Translations under genes and position numbers: made by a program | Shown: positions 34,160 to 44,598 of the stretch, one piece after another | Layout: each line of letters begins with the position of its first letter | Numbering within the stretch: position 1 is the stretch's first letter | Assembly (NCBI GenBank): GCA_029204225.1 | Contig: CM055101.1 | Coordinates: forward strand, 43,176,927-43,240,926 | DNA: 64,000 bases | Reading direction: 5' to 3' | From: Diphasiastrum complanatum | Lineage: Eukaryota; Streptophyta; Lycopodiopsida; Lycopodiales; Lycopodiaceae | The notes under the pieces: generated by a model | The model's database searches: none | Seen by the model: only the letters and a program-made list of their open reading frames with translations | Told to the model about the DNA's origin: nothing

Positions 34160-35374
34160 ATGTCTTCAATGGGGTCATCCTTGTTGGAACCAAGTGAAAG
34201 ATTGTCTACTTCAAACTATTCAATTTGAAAAATGAGGATGGAGTCCATCTTGATCCTTCAAGACGTGATGGACATAGTTCTTGGCCTTGAAGAAGAACCA
34301 CAAGTTCTTCAAGAGGTTCAAAAATACAAAAAGAGAGCTAGGATGGCTCTCCACTACATTAAGATGAATGTCTCTAATGAGATATTGAGGGAGATAGTTA
34401 CTTGTACAACAGCTAAAGAAGCTTGGGATTGTCTCAAGACTATCTATGAGGCTAAGAATACCTCTAGGCTTCTCACTCTTAGGAATCAAATCTTTCAAAG
34501 TAGCCAAAAGAGTGATGAGAGTGCATCTAGTTATGTTTTGAGAGTAAAAGATATTCATAGAGAGCTTGCTTGTATTGGTGATTCCATCAATCAAAATGAG
34601 CTAGTTCAAGTCATTCTCAATGGCTTGAGAAGTGAATTTGATAATCTTGTCCAATCCTATGCCATTAAGGAGGAGCTACCAAGTTTGGAGGCTCTCCAAA
34701 GTGTGCTAATTTCAGAAGAATCAAGACAAGAGTATAAGCTCTTGAGGATGGACAAGCTTTCTCTCACTCATAATGATGGCAAAGCTCTTTTTGCCAAGGA
34801 TAAGCACAAAGAGAGGAGCAAGAACCAACATCAACAATCCTCAAGCAAGGACAAAGTCAAATCCAAAGACAAAGATGAGGAGGAAGATGATTCCTCTAAT
34901 GCTTCATCATCCAAGATCAAGAAGAAGAAGATCAAGTGCTTTTATTGTGGCAAGAAAGGCCATTATGCCACCAATTGCTTCAAGAAGAAGAATCAGCTCA
35001 AGCAAGCCAACATTACCAATGAGAAGGAAGACACTATTGCAAGTGAAGGAGAGGGATCTCTTATGGTCTCTAGTTTCTCATCTACTCATTTCAAGAAGGA
35101 CGGCCTATGGTATATTGATAGTGGAGCCTCTTCACATATGTGTAGCTCCAAGGACTCTTTCTCTTCTATTGCACCTTATGATGGAGTCAAGACATCAATA
35201 TACACTGCAAATGATTTTGTATGTCCTATTGAAGGCATAGGGAACATTCCCTTGAAGCTTGCATCCACTAAACTTCTTTCTCTCTCTAAAGTTCTTTATG
35301 TACCTAAGCTTACTAAGAATCTCATTAGTGTTGGCCAATTGCTTGATAATGGCCTTGATGTCTCAAGTTATTGA
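34160..35374 (+). pseudogene. family A gag-protease with premature stop
   Basis: Start ATG 34160 (MSSMGSSLLEPSERL) matches the gag start of C4 (MGSVGAYLLEASERL at 52070). A TGA at 34226-34228 replaces the tryptophan found in C4, after which the frame is open to 35374. It has the copia gag body (LHYIKMNVSNEIL), a CCHC knuckle CFYCGKKGHYATNC near 34,938, and the protease motif YIDSGASSHM near 35,113. The frame reaches SVGQLLDNGLDV and then ends at the deletion junction. Capsid and protease of a copia particle; this copy is dead. Confidence 0.9.
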
Positions 35375-36377
35375 AAGTAGAAATGTTGTCTTTCATGAAG
35401 ATCAACACTTATCTTTTGAAGAGGCCGAGATCAAGAAGTCTATGGATGCATCACCTATTATTGATTTTGAAGACAATTATGATGTGATCGGGTCGAGATT
35501 TGAAGAAGACTCTCCTCGGATTTTCTCACCAAGAAGATCCATGAGAGATAGATCCGAGCCTAAGAGGCTCTCATATGTTGACAAAGGCAAACAAGTGGAT
35601 CTTGATTCCACTAATTATGTTATTTATGTCTCTCATGAAGAGCCAAAGAATGTACAAGAGGCACTCAATACCAAGGAGTGGTATGATGCCATGAAGCAAG
35701 AGTATGATGCATTGATCACCAACAATACTTGGGAGCTTGTGGATCCTCCATCCAACAAGCATGTGATTGGTTGCAAGTGGGTATTTTGGATCAAGTTCAA
35801 TTATGATGGCACCATCAACAAGTATAAAGAAAGATTATGTGCCAAAGGATTTGCTCAAATCCATGGCCTTGATTATGAGGAGACCTTTGCACCCGTTGCA
35901 AAGATGGTGACAATAAGAATTCTTATTTTTCTTGCTTGTTTCTTTAAGTGGAAGGTGTTCCAATTAGATGTATCCAATGCTTTTCTAAATGGTTATCTTG
36001 AGGAGGAGATTTATATGGAACAACCTCAAGGATTCATCAAGGATGAGTCCAAAGTGTGCTTGCTCTTCAAAAGTCGTTATAAACTCAAGCAAGCACCAAG
36101 ATCATGGTATTCAAGATTTAATTCTTTTCTTATCTCACTAGAATTTACTCTTAGTGACTATGATCCTTCCATGTATCTAAAGTTTGTTGATAGCAATATT
36201 GTCATTCTTCTAATTTATGTTGATGACATTATTCTTTGTGGAAGTTGTATCAAGCTAGTTGATGAAACTAAGCTAGCACTTGGATGTGAGTTTAAAATGC
36301 AAGATCTAGGAGAGATACATTACATCCTAGGCCTAGAAATCGATTTTTATGAAAATCATCTGTATATGCCAATCTAG
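35363..36377 (+). pseudogene. family A reverse transcriptase
   Basis: Directly after the deletion junction the reading joins the end of the integrase tail (SRNVVFHED) and continues through the copia RT: WYDAMKQEYDAL, KWVFWIKFNYDG, LDVSNAFLNGYLEEEIY and the active-site YVDDIIL near 36,218. Compared with C4, about 1 kb encoding the entire integrase zinc finger and DDE core is missing. The frame shifts near 36,365 and ends. Confidence 0.92.
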
Positions 36378-36639
36378 ATATGCTCACTCTATGTTGAAAA
36401 AATTTCATATGGAAAATTCTAAGAGCATAGGTACTCCAATGGAGCAAATTGTAAAAGATCCTAATAAAGGTGATGAAAGATCCTTTGAGGACATCACACT
36501 TTTTAGGAGTCTTGTAGGCTCCTTGATTTGGCTTACCATTACTATGTCTGATCTAAGTTTTTGTGTGCACAAATTGAGTCAATTTATGCAAGATCCTAAG
36601 ATCCATCATTGGAAAATATTTCCATATTTGGCATATTGA
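36365..36639 (+). pseudogene. family A RT/RNase H connection, truncated
   Basis: In a new frame the reading continues with SRYAHSMLKKF, SIGTPMEQ, LVGSLIWLTITMSDL and LSQFMQDPKIHHWK, then stops at 36637-36639. The RNase H domain is absent: unrelated sequence starts here. Confidence 0.85.
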
Positions 36640-37125
36640 GGCCAAAACTTGTTTTAGACTTAGAGGTTGACTTTTCAAAGTTCATTAGTCTAAATTTCAT
36701 TTGAATAAACACTTTTTGAAAGTGTGGGAAAGTTAGAATGCGAGTTTGAGTAGATTCAATTTGAATAGTTGGGTACATTGAATCTAGACCCAAGATTAGT
36801 AGGGTTAGCATTTTGGTGGGAAAGCCAAGTGGCCAAATAGGGTTTGGACCTATTATAAAAGGATGTAACTCATGGAGAGAGCAATCTTCTCTCTTCTCTA
36901 TCTCATTTCATGCTTATACATGGTTCTCTTGGGTTCTACTATCCATTGGTGCACTATCTTGGTGATTGCTTGCAATTCTATGCTTAGAATGATCTATATT
37001 TGTGAAATACAGTAGCTTGCTGGTTTTGTACAGACAGCAACAGTACATAATTATTTCATTCAATTTTGATCAAGTTCTATTAGTGTTTGCATCTCAAATT
37101 GTGTGTAGATGCTGATTTTTCTACA
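36637..37125 (+). repeat. possible LTR-like segment with TATA box
   Basis: From TGAGGCCAAAAC the sequence runs to TTTTTCTACA, giving TG...CA edges at 489 bp. TATAAAAGG at 36854-36862 is followed by a pyrimidine-rich TCTTCTCTCTTCTC stretch, as in LTR promoters. No partner LTR or target duplication is seen, so this is tentative; it may be a solo LTR truncating copy A1. Confidence 0.35.
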
Positions 37126-37818
37126 TTGGTAAAATTGGTAGTGTATTTCTCTTTCTAACCAAGATCATTCAAGTAGATTGGATCTTAAGGATCTGAAATC
37201 TTTCACGGAAACCATACAACAATGTGATCCAAAACGTATATCCATGTCTTGAACAACATTCGAGAGAACACAATGAAGAAAACTTTGCTTGGATTAATAG
37301 CTAATCATAGTTACAAACCTATTCCAACCACTCCAAATATACCATACCTATGCCATGCCAACCAAGACATCGAAACATATAAGAATTAAGCTTCCGAACA
37401 AGCACAAGCCCATACTTTTTGTGCTCATAGAACGTAATTTTTGTGCCTTACGATGTGGAAGGTGCATGTAAAAAACATTTACATGACAATTTACGGCGAA
37501 GAAAAGAAGAAAAAAAAGTAAAAAAAAAACTTATCATGCTGCGGAAGGTCACCTCCTCGGCCATTCCACTGTGGGAAGGGACTTGCAAGGGTTTGGTAGG
37601 AAATAGAGAGGAGAAACGCAAAAGAAACATCAAAAATTAGAAGGGGCTTGCGGCTCTGTCAGGCGCACCTCTCTAGGTGCCATTCTCACTCATGCACCTC
37701 CTTTGACAAACCGCAAAGTGACTGTTGAAGAGAATTTAAGGTTGTACTTGTAGCACCTTTACTCTCGTACTTCTGCGCCGTCTGTCAGCCCTGGAAGGCC
37801 TTACCTAGGTCAACAGCT
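37126..37818. other. no gene seen
   Basis: Mixed-composition spacer, with a GC-richer block near 37,550-37,800. The left end of the Helitron-like element must lie here or just upstream, but I could not place it. Confidence 0.4.
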
Positions 37819-38527
37819 ATGGAGGCTACGACACCCTCCACTTCCTTGCAAAACATGACAAGTCTAACAAACAATGTCGTTTTAAAACATTCTAATATCC
37901 ATGAGAAAATCGCAAATTGGACATCTATAATGACAGATGCCTTAAAAGTATTGCTTGAAAACCATCCTACTTACACTCGCAAACAAATCATGCTAGAATT
38001 TCAACACATATTCCCAGAAATAAACTATACTTTTGCAACTGTATTTTATTGTATTAAAATACTTAAAAAAGGAATCAATAAAACTACAAACATGTTAACA
38101 ACATGGACATGTGATATGACAAACTATGTTAAAGAACTTGTTCAACAAACACCAACATTATCCAAAAAAAAATATTATCAACAAATTCCAAACCAAATTT
38201 CCTCCTATTATGATGAAAAACGAACGTATTCTATATCGTATACGAAAAGCATCCTGCACCAATAAATGCGTGAACAATACAAGTACGACAAACATGAACA
38301 CTTGCTCTAAAAAAGCGAAACACAACAAACAGTATTGGACTCACGATCTAATATTAGTCATTAGACAATTGATTTTGCAACATCCTACATTATCTATAAA
38401 ACAACTTATGACCAAATTCTTACATATATTTCCTGATGCGACATGCACAAAGGCTAGTATTTTGAATAGAATCACATGCGCTCGTCGACATGCAGTATAC
38501 AACAAATCGAGAAACCCGATTTCTTAA
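37819..38527 (+). pseudogene. N-terminal repeat region of the Helitron protein (three helix-rich repeats)
   Basis: Three roughly 65-residue repeats begin with tryptophan and share a pattern: W-T..., P-T-x-S/T-x-K/R-Q, F-x-x-I/K-F-P, and a second helix. Landmarks are NWTSIMTDALKVLLENHPTY (about 37,914), TWTCDMTNYVKELVQQTPTL (about 38,100) and YWTHDLILVIRQLILQHPTL (about 38,333). Repeat 2 changes frame within a run of nine A (38164-38172). The last repeat closes with RITCARRH and TAA 38525-38527, after which the same frame continues into the next domain. The repeats look like tandem helix-turn-helix modules, so DNA binding is plausible, but I do not recognise a named family. Confidence 0.6.
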
Positions 38528-39208
38528 CAGGTAACTAAGAATCAAACAAACCAAGAATCCAGCAACTGGAACTTGAGTTTAACAAAATACTATGAACGTA
38601 TTGAAGATACTCCAATTTATCCATGTATTAGTTGTGAATCTATCTTTTTCCGTTTTCAAATGCACATCGCAAATTCTGAAAGCATAAATTTTATCGAGAC
38701 ACTAAAACCCATTTCTTTTGATCTATATATCGAAACTACTTGCTACATATGCAAAGATTGCCGGAAAAACGTACTGCAAAACAAACTGCCCAAATTTTTT
38801 TCACCTATAAATATGTGTTTAAGTCCTGAAATACATTCAATTACAACACTCAATGAATTAGAAGAATGTTTACTAGCTCCTAGAATTGCTTTCTTACAAA
38901 TACATGAATTAGTGCACCAAGGTCAGTTTGGAGCAACTGGAAGCATCATAAATGTACTTGCCAATCTTGACAAAATACAAAATATATTGCCACGTTTTAT
39001 AGACAATGACAGTGCCATGATTATTGGCCTTAAAAGAAAACTCGAATACAAAACAAACTATATGATTGGCAAAGTCCGTCCCATGAAACTAATGACTGCT
39101 CTTGTCGATCTTTGTAAAACTCCATTATACCAAAAACTAGGAATGTTAACCATTCTTGGAAAACGTATTTTGACAATCTTGCAAAACATTCATGCTCACC
39201 AAACATAG
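38528..39208 (+). pseudogene. Cys-rich domain upstream of Helitron Rep (DUF6570-like)
   Basis: In the same frame as the last repeat, beyond the TAA, comes LTKYYERIEDTPIYPCISC and CYICKDC: two CxxC-containing clusters. KLPKFFSPINMC and LNELEECLLAPRIAFLQIHE follow, the pattern of the domain found ahead of the Rep region in Helitrons with animal-type organisation. It ends at a stop at 39206-39208, while the flanking reading continues in another frame from about 39,185. Role unknown; the clustered cysteines suggest zinc binding. Confidence 0.7.
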
Positions 39209-41139
39209 ATGAATCCAGCAACCACGAAACTGATAATGAAGAAACCATTATAGATGACACATTAATACATCCATTTACAAGTAATAAATATGTTGTCGAT
39301 TACGAAAACTGCTACAAAACTATCGCTCCTTGTGAAGGTCAAAATCCTATTGGAATATTTCAAGATACATATGCTGAAGAACTTAAATACCCAGCAGTAT
39401 ATTTTGGATCTCGACGCATAATGCATGTTTCTAACAAATACACATATCAGCACATTGCAAAATGGGAATTGTTGCACTATAAAAACAAATTTAGACAACA
39501 TACAACAAGCCTGTTTTTCAAAGCAATCAGAATACTTGTTCATCAAATACTTGGTTCTATCTGGATAAGATTACAAAAAGGTACATTTCAAAATAAAAAA
39601 ATTGACAGCAAAAGACGTGATTCATGACACAAATATTGAACAAATGCTTCATTCAAATTTAGGATATCAAGATTTTTACCATATTCGCACATCTCCTGAT
39701 TATAAACAGAGTTTGCATAAAAATATTTTTGCAATGATGCGACAACTAGGACCACCCACATTTTTTATAACATTATCTTCTGCCGAACATAAATTGTCAC
39801 CACTCATGTGTTGTTTACAAAAACTAAACTCGAACATTTCACATCGTGGTGATTACAAAACTAAAAATGATTTTTTTAGAAACTTGATCAGACATGATCC
39901 AACAACGTGTGCAAGATATTATATCATGAAAATAAATGCACTTCGCACATTGATATTAAAAAAAATAGATACCTTAGGAAATATTCAAGATGATTTTTTT
40001 GTTACTAAATTTCAAAATCATGGCAGTCAACATGAACACGGATTACTATGGGTTGCAAATGCACCAATATATGAAAAAGCACCTGAAACTAAAATTACTC
40101 AATTTACAGATATATACATTTCATGTGATAGTTCAAAACTCGACACAAAATCTAGATATACAAACTCATCATCATAGATCCACATGTTATAAAACTCGAA
40201 TATCTAAACAATGTCGCTTTCATTACCCACGACCACCAATGCCATACACTAGTATTTTGCATCTGTATCCAGAAATAGACATATCAAAAACCTCTACCTT
40301 AAACTACATCGATACAGTAAAACGTGCAAATTTTCTAACATGGCTTGCTACATTGCAAATACTGCTTTCTGATTATATAAAAGCAATACGCATCAATTTG
40401 AAAAAACCAACAATATTTTTGCAACGCCATCCAAAAGACGTATACACAATTTACTGTTACAATTTCAATCCATCCATAAGTCAGCTTTGGAATGCAAATA
40501 TGGATTTGCAATATATTCTTCATCCATATGCAGCTGCAAGTTACTGCACATCGTATTTAACAAAAATTGATACTACTCTTTCGCAATCATTAAAACATGC
40601 ATTTACAGAATTTATACATCAAAATGTAAATACATATACAAGATTAAAAAAACATGGGCAATGCATTTTTAAATGCACAACAAATGAGTGCACAACTTGC
40701 AGCATTTATTGTATCATCATTACGTTTACATGCTTCCATGAGAACATTCACATTCATTAATACGAACCCTGAACCAACACGAGCATTTGTTCTTAAAAAC
40801 AAACAAAGTTTGCAATGTCTTCATCTCGATTCAACAGACATCCGATATGCAACAAAAATTGAAAAATACCTTACTCGACCTGTTGACTATTCAAGCCTTT
40901 GTTTAGCAGAATTCACTGCAAAATATCGATTAACAACATCGCAAATATGCAAACGTCGAAAATCTCAAATAATTAGATACGTAAATTACAACAAACTTAA
41001 AGATTCTGAAAATTTTTATCGTGAACATCTGCTTCTATATAAACCATTCCAAGTATCAGAATACATGATTCTAGAATCACATTCATCGTACGAAGCTGCG
41101 TACCATGCAGACTATGACATAATACAACACAACAAATAA
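39185..41139 (+). pseudogene. Helitron Rep (HUH endonuclease) domain
   Basis: It begins with IAPCEGQNPIGIFQDTYAEE, a typical entry block, then GYQDFYHIRTSPDYK, QLGPPTFFITLSSAE and RHDPTTCARYY. The metal-binding HxH is at 40031-40039 within GSQHEHGLLW. The two candidate catalytic tyrosines lie in YCTSYLTK (codons 40542-40544 and 40554-40556), then GNAFLNAQQMSAQ, CLAEF and FYREHLLLY. The coding path changes frame at about 39,600, 40,150 and 40,660, so the protein is dead. The catalytic residues remain legible. Rep nicks and joins single strands in rolling-circle transposition. Confidence 0.85.
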
Positions 41140-41484
41140 AAACTTCATTTCAATCAAGAACTTGACAAATATGCACGCTGCATTTGGGAAGACTCCGAAA
41201 ACGAATCATCAAACACTGAAACATCAAATCAAAACCTGAATATCTGTAACATCAATAATTATGATCTACAGACTGAATTTCCAACTCATGCATAATGCAA
41301 CCCCAAAAAACAAATAGATACAACTCCAAAATTAACATACAAAATCATGAATCAAAATACATATTATCACGAACTTGCAAAATTAAATCCCATGCAACGC
41401 CTGCTTTTTGACGACATAATGCACAAAAAACGAACAAATAACAAAAAACGAATTCATCTATATTTGACTGGAGGCACTGGTACA
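41140..41484 (+). pseudogene. start of the Helitron helicase, truncated at Walker A
   Basis: After a stop at 41137-41139 the frame reads on through LDKYARCIWEDSEN, LNPMQRLLFDDIMHKK and IHLYLTGGTGT. The last block is the beginning of the PIF1/SF1B Walker A motif, which would need GK[ST] next. The sequence breaks exactly there, so the whole ATPase is deleted. Confidence 0.8.
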
Positions 41485-41656
41485 ATTATTTAATACACTA
41501 CACAGTAAAATTATTCATGCTATATTTGCTCATAAAGCCCACAATGTACATATTATTGCAATATATAGACAACCAACAACTAAATATAATACTTAACAAT
41601 ATTTCCAAAAACGCACCCACTATTATATTGAGCGACATAAATATTAATGCATTAAA
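41485..41656 (+). pseudogene. endonuclease/exonuclease-like remnant (Helentron C-terminus?)
   Basis: HNVHIIAIYRQPTTK is followed, after one frame change, by ISKNAPTIILSDINI. An IYR-P block followed by II-L-D-N is the signature spacing of EEP/AP-type endonucleases, where the Asp-x-Asn is catalytic. In Helentrons such a domain follows the helicase. The short length and frameshift make this tentative. Confidence 0.5.
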
Positions 41657-41851
41657 CATAATGGGCCTTGGAGGATATAAGTATACCCATTGGGCTCTCA
41701 CTAGTGCATGTTGGATTGTGGTAATGGTAGTCGAATGTTGTCGGTTTGACATCTCTCTCCTATTAAGCATTGGTAGAAGTGTGTGTTTACATTGTAGATG
41801 ACTACTCAAAAGATGAATCTAGGTGAATAGGAGTAAAATTAAACTCCAATA
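41657..41851 (-). repeat. truncated 3' LTR of a minus-strand copia element (family B)
   Basis: On the minus strand the purine tract AAGAGGGAG (41852-41860) is followed by TATTGGAGTTTA, the expected LTR start with TG mutated to TA. Only about 195 bp remain before the Helitron boundary. Confidence 0.6.
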
Positions 41852-42827
41852 CTCCCTCTTAAGCTTACTTCTAGGAACCTGAATGAAAATTTAATATATT
41901 AACTAAGGTAACATGTTTATCCTTTGACAAAGGTTCTGTTAGAATATCAGCCAACATAATGTTGGTGCAACAATAACTTAATTTGACATTTTTTCCTGAA
42001 TTTTTTCTCTCAAGAAATGAAATTGAACTTCAAATGCTTAGTTATAGAGTTAGTTCGTGGGTTTAGAGAAAGAGTTATGCATCTCTGATTGTTGCAATGG
42101 AGTGTAGTTGGTTTGATCTGTCAAAATTTCATATCCTGGAGTAATCTTCTAAGCCAGATACTTTCCTTAACAATAGAGGTGGTTGCAATATATTCTGACT
42201 ATGTAGAAGACAAAAAGAAATATATTTCTGCTTTTGATTGTTCGATGAAATGGGTCCTCCTACAAGAAAGCATAAGTAACCAAAGGTGGATTTTCTGGTA
42301 TCCATGTCTCCAACCCAATCTGAGTTGGAATGGGCAATTAGAATCATGTGCATCATTTGTATTTCCGTCAAACACAAAGCATAGTGGTTTGTGGCTTTTA
42401 TGTACCTTAATGCTCTTTGTAGAGCTTTCCAGTTATGTAGGCTTGAATTCGACATGTACTGCAATAGTGTGTTGATTGTGTATGCAAGATCCAGTTGTGT
42501 GCAAGTCATGGCATACATGCTTGACCCAATTATCGACTGATAGGGGTATTTGCACATTTCTTTCTGGTCTGCTTCAGTCATTGGGAACATATCCTCCGAT
42601 AGCTTGAATCCTTGATCCATGGGCGAGTCTATAGACTTGTAGTCTTCCATGCCATACTTGTAGAGTATATTAATTAGATACTTTTCTTGGCTTATGGCAA
42701 TCCTTCTGTTTGTTCTATCTCTGGTGATCTCCATGCCAAGAAAATAGGGTCCTTCAATAGACTCAAGAAAATAGTCCATTGTACTAACTCGTGCGGTTTT
42801 GTGTTGCGGGATAGTGGCAGGTAACAA
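41852..42827 (-). pseudogene. family B copia RT end and RNase H, truncated
   Basis: From 42,780 downward the minus strand reads FLESIEGPYFLGMEITRDR, INILYKYGMEDYKSI, YQSIIGSSMYAMTCTQLDL and STFGYLCFLVGGPIS, the end of copia RT plus RNase H. The frame ends at 42129. Broken pieces continue down to KHLKFNFIS and a tail resembling ADI.TEPL near 41,910. No RT active site remains; 5' truncated at about 42,790. It differs from families A, C3, C4 and C5. Confidence 0.85.
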
Positions 42828-43856
42828 CTGAGTATCCTAAAACTTGTTTCTCTTTATGGTACCTGGTATCGTTGGGGAATGACGTGAATAGATGGACTAA
42901 TGATGGGGCGAACAATTGGATCAGAATGATCCTACTACCACACGAAAGTGGTGGTTTACTGATACCCTCGGTGCATGCACTACAACATCAGTAGGCGAAC
43001 ACAAAACAGAGTTTGATTGCGCAATTCTTTGTAGAAGCGAAAGAGCAGAGAATCAGACAAAGTAGTAAGAAAGTCAGACAGAAAACAGAATAGCAAAATA
43101 TACAATTCTGACAAAGTCTCTAAACACAATGAGAAAACAATATTTGATCCAAGAGCTACAAGTCAGATTGATGCTATGAGCACAAGACAATAGCGGACAA
43201 AATCGCGTGCTCAGGAAGCTAACTCCGCTCTGTGAAAGCTATGAGCTTATTGCTAACAATCAGTCTAAAAGAAAGAATCGATGCGCGAAAGCATCTACTG
43301 GGTCTGTCTCTGATTCAGCATTATTAAATATTTGATTACAATATTCATCTATATACAATTTACAATTGTGTAGATGTATGTACAAGAAGGCGGCGTGGAG
43401 CCGTTGCGCCTTCTAGAGTAGATCGTGGCTGCTGCTCTCATTGTCCAAGTAGTTGCATAGTACATGAAGTAGGCGTGAGAAGGCTTCGATTGTTCGGAGT
43501 CGAGTGTGTTGCTGCCAATAATTAAGTCAGGATAGTCATTTGACGGTCCTCAGCAATAGTCAATTGACTCGACAAGTCGAGCTTCCCCGATAAGTCAACC
43601 AAGGCTTCCCCGATAAGCCGACCAACTCTAACAAGTCGGCGGTCTGCCACTCTCTTGTACACTCTCTTGCATGTCTTCGATAATAGAGTATTTCTACAAA
43701 TTGTGCAACAATGTATGTAAAACTGTAGCAATATGAATGGAACTAGATCAACATGGGATTTAGGAGAGTAGAGGAATAAATCCAACATGTACCTTTATAC
43801 AGTTTTGTTTTTGCCTGTTATGCTATAAAATGAAAGTGTTCAAAGGGTCTGGTTTT
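42828..43856. other. no gene seen
   Basis: Unassigned sequence. It contains short imperfect repeats GCTTCCCCGATAAG(T/C)C near 43,580-43,625. It may be LTR or flank of an unrecognised element. Confidence 0.4.
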
Positions 43857-44580
43857 TGTAGATTTCACACGTGTGGAGTGTCCACAACATGTACTTGTGA
43901 TCTCCTAAGGTGTGTGGATGCACCAAGATTGAGATTCAAGATCTATCTTTGATTCTATGGCAAAAACACACTACTACATGCATTCAATCACTTTCAACTC
44001 TCACTCACACGTGTGGGAAGTACTAAAAAATTATTCTAAGTAGAAACAAGCTGCTCTCCTCGAGTAGAGAGAGAAAATCATCATGAGCTCTCGGGTAGAG
44101 TGAGAAAGCTAAAAATCCAATAACACTCAAAATCCACACAATCTTTAAATCAATTAGATCCAAAATGAGGAGTACAATGATACTAGTAGATCCACGAGCT
44201 ACCACTATGCTTAACTATGATTGGACCACACTTTGCCACCTCTTAATCCTATTGGACCATTGATCCATGCACCTCTTAATTCTATTGGACTATTTTCAAG
44301 CAAACCTCAAATTCCTATTGGACCTCACATGGTTCCACCTCTAAATCCTATTGGACCTCTTAGAATTCATCAAACAAAAGCATTACACTCATCTACACTC
44401 TAATTGGCATGAGTTTAGCCTCTTACTTTATTTTGGCTCAATAGTGGCATTACAAGTGGAAATACATAATTTGCCATCTATGCCAAATTTGTTCCTATCA
44501 ACATCCTACACCTACATGCTTGATATAAAAAACATAAGACCCCTATATCTAACATAGATAATCTTTTTGAATTCTTCACA
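43857..44580 (-). repeat. family A 3' LTR, copy A2 (minus strand)
   Basis: 724 bp, TGTAGATTTCACACGTGTGG...GAATTCTTCACA on the plus strand, inverted relative to A1. On its right are the purine tract and the RNase H tail, so it is the 3' LTR of a minus-strand element. The ATTGG (inverted CCAAT) array at 44220-44354 keeps the 31/33/33/33 spacing. Confidence 0.92.
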
Positions 44581-44590
44581 CTCCTCCTAA
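44581..44590 (-). other. polypurine tract of copy A2
   Basis: Minus strand TTAGGAGGAG directly abuts the 3' LTR; compare TGAGGAGGAG at the same place in C4. Confidence 0.75.
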
Positions 44591-44598
44591 AAAATTAT

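Larger units (their letters stand above)
32670..36636 (+). mobile_element. copia family A element, copy A1 (5' complete, integrase and 3' end lost)
   Basis: It has a 5' LTR, a perfect initiator-Met primer site, gag, protease, reverse transcriptase and the start of RNase H. The integrase is missing through an internal deletion at about 35,362, and the element breaks off at about 36,636 with no 3' LTR. It is related to element C4 along the protein but has a different LTR. Non-autonomous and broken. Confidence 0.9.
37819..41656 (+). mobile_element. Helitron-type rolling-circle transposon, Helentron-like, broken
   Basis: A single long plus-strand coding region, split by frameshifts and stops, shows in order three helix-rich repeats, a Cys-rich DUF6570-like domain, a Helitron Rep domain with HxH and two tyrosines, a helicase start cut inside Walker A, and an endonuclease/exonuclease-like remnant. 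Base composition is very AT-rich, unlike its neighbours. Rep plus helicase plus terminal AP-like endonuclease is the layout described for Helentrons. Both ends are unmapped; the right side abuts a truncated copia LTR near 41,657. Confidence 0.8.

Noticed and set aside
36637..37125. 3' LTR of copy A1
   Set aside because: Sequence does not resemble the A1 5' LTR, has no CCAAT array, and no purine tract precedes it; kept only as a possible unrelated LTR.
43576..43640. CRISPR-like spaced repeats (GCTTCCCCGATAAG)
   Set aside because: Only two or three imperfect copies with no regular spacers; the window is a plant nuclear sequence.
42831..43856. LTR of the family B copia element
   Set aside because: No primer-binding site, TG...CA pair or second copy could be found, and it lies on the truncated 5' side of the fragment.
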